A stretch of DNA of 64,000 nt from Brevibacterium antiquum. GTDB lineage: Bacteria > Actinomycetota > Actinomycetes > Actinomycetales > Brevibacteriaceae. Both the position numbers and the translations under genes were made by a program. Positions 63,287 to 64,000 of the stretch are shown here, one piece after another. Where the stretch lies: positions 217,258 to 281,257 of the forward strand of contig NZ_JABASX010000007.1 of the NCBI RefSeq assembly GCF_016107655.1. Direction: 5' to 3'. Each line of letters begins with the position of its first letter. Positions within the stretch are counted from its first letter, which is position 1. A model generated the notes under the pieces. The model had not been told where the DNA came from. It did not search any database and saw only the letters and a program-made list of their open reading frames with translations.

Positions 63287-64000
63287 ATGAAAAGACGTGA
63301 CCCGAACTTCGATGTGGAGTTCGCGCTGGAAGCAGATTGCAGTGCCCTCGTCGAACCACCTCGGCGACGGAGGGCAACGGGCGGACACAGCAGACGCAGT
63401 TTGCTGCTTCTGGGGGCCGGGCTGATCCTCATCGGACTCAACCTGCGCATCGGAGTCGCATCGGTGGGACCGGTGCTCGGCGATATCCTCGATGACTTGC
63501 AGCTGAGCGCCACGACTGCGAGCTTGCTGACGACTATCCCTGTGTTCGCATTCGGCGCGTTCGCGTTCCTCACACCGGGCCTCACACGGCGATTCGGGAT
63601 GCACCGGGTCCTCGGGATCATCATGATCGTCCTCGCTGCCGGTATCGCCCTGCGACTGCAACCGAGCCTGGTGGCACTTCTGGGCGGCACCATCCTCGTC
63701 GGCGCGGCCATCGCCATCGGCAACGTCCTGCTGCCCACGGCGATCAAGAGCGACTTCTCTCATCGGGCGGGACTGATGATGGGCCTGTACTCGACCGCAC
63801 TGTTCCTCGGCGCAGCCCTGGCGTCCGGCCTGACTGTGCCGATGCTGCCGCTCTTCGACGGATCCTGGCGATGGGCCATGGGTATCTGGGCGGTGCCGGC
63901 CGTGCTGGCCGCGATTCTGTTCCTCCCGCAGATGCGACGCGCTCGGGGTCGGGACGGCTCTGCGACGTCCAGCTTGGGTCGGGACGGCTCTGCGACGTCC
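63287..64000 (+). CDS. CynX/NimT-family MFS transporter, N-terminal part
   Basis: Reading frame open to the window end, 238 codons seen, so the C-terminal part lies outside. The ATG follows GGAAAG. After about 40 polar residues come six or seven membrane segments; LILIGLNLRIGVASVGPVLG in the first helix and TIPVFAFGAFAFLTPGL in the second are typical of the cyanate/2-nitroimidazole transporter group. It lies divergent from the cupin-AraC gene, the same arrangement as nimR-nimT. Probably an exporter of a small aromatic or cyanate-like compound. The cytoplasmic loop holds a tandem repeat. Confidence 0.85.
   Translation, partial: MKRRDPNFDVEFALEADCSALVEPPRRRRATGGHSRRSLLLLGAGLILIGLNLRIGVASVGPVLGDILDDLQLSATTASLLTTIPVFAFGAFAFLTPGLTRRFGMHRVLGIIMIVLAAGIALRLQPSLVALLGGTILVGAAIAIGNVLLPTAIKSDFSHRAGLMMGLYSTALFLGAALASGLTVPMLPLFDGSWRWAMGIWAVPAVLAAILFLPQMRRARGRDGSATSSLGRDGSATS
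63947..64000 (+). repeat. 30-bp tandem repeat inside the CynX-type gene
   Basis: A 24-bp unit beginning GGTCGGGACGGCTC and ending GCGACGTCC occurs at 63947-63970 and 63977-64000, identical, with AGCTTG between. The period is 30 bp, so the protein gains ten residues per unit (GRDGSATSSL). The window ends in the second copy, so more may follow. It would fall in the large central cytoplasmic loop. Confidence 0.8.

Overview
The window reads as a continuous piece of chromosome from a high-GC actinobacterium. GC is clearly above 60 % in most genes. Families largely confined to Actinobacteria are present (DUF3151, DUF4166, DUF2510), and GTG/TTG starts and 4-bp start/stop overlaps are common. Gene content and protein style best fit Brevibacterium or a close relative in the Micrococcales; the genus call is inference. 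I found no rRNA, tRNA, CRISPR array, intact insertion sequence or prophage.

Bases 1-12900 hold a catabolic block: a sodium:solute symporter (cut by the window edge), acyl-CoA ligase, two SDRs, a metabolite:H+ symporter, a phosphotriesterase-like hydrolase, a MaoC hydratase, a quinone-oxidoreductase-like protein, and an acyl-CoA dehydrogenase of the GPDEVH type overlapping an aminoglycoside-phosphotransferase-like kinase. A TetR regulator and an alpha/beta hydrolase follow. Three promoters in the block share a ~22-bp palindrome. The set resembles the Pseudomonas putida levulinate (lva) operon and mammalian ACAD10/11, so I propose degradation of gamma-lactones or 4-hydroxy/4-keto acids through phosphorylated acyl-CoA. 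This is the most interesting system here.

Bases 12900-24000 are mixed housekeeping and stress genes: a degraded TetR, lipoprotein Cu/Zn superoxide dismutase, a truncated AraC, a uroporphyrinogen-III-synthase-like protein, an SDR, a DUF4166 protein, a histidine phosphatase, a two-subunit CoA-transferase behind a perfect inverted repeat, malic enzyme, Ohr and an SPFH protein. Bases 23300-26200 hold a TetR regulator divergent from a CaiB-type CoA-transferase and an acyl-CoA dehydrogenase.

Bases 26200-32000 are a sialic-acid/amino-sugar locus: GntR regulator-nagB facing symporter-nanA-nanK-nanE. One GntR-type operator lies at each outer promoter, but nagA is not in the window. A DUF2510-DUF4041-GIY-YIG protein of lower GC follows. 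Next come a glycosyltransferase, a glycerophosphodiesterase-like protein that has lost its active site, and a DUF3151 protein. A minus-strand unit carries an Asp-rich secreted or anchored protein, a two-component system, DUF4956 and a VTC-domain protein.

Bases 40600-52800 contain an old-yellow-enzyme remnant, paired fluoride channels behind a fluoride riboswitch, a glutaminase-STAS-cNMP fusion, an OpuC-type osmoprotectant ABC transporter, an asparagine synthetase whose Cys2 is Ser, an aminotransferase, a DinB-like protein and purA. Bases 52900-64000 carry a tripartite tricarboxylate transporter with a DUF1989 protein, an MFS pump opposite an ArsR regulator, arylamine N-acetyltransferase, an SRPBCC pseudogene next to an ArsR-SRPBCC fusion, two AraC regulators, a VOC protein and a CynX-type MFS protein cut by the window edge.
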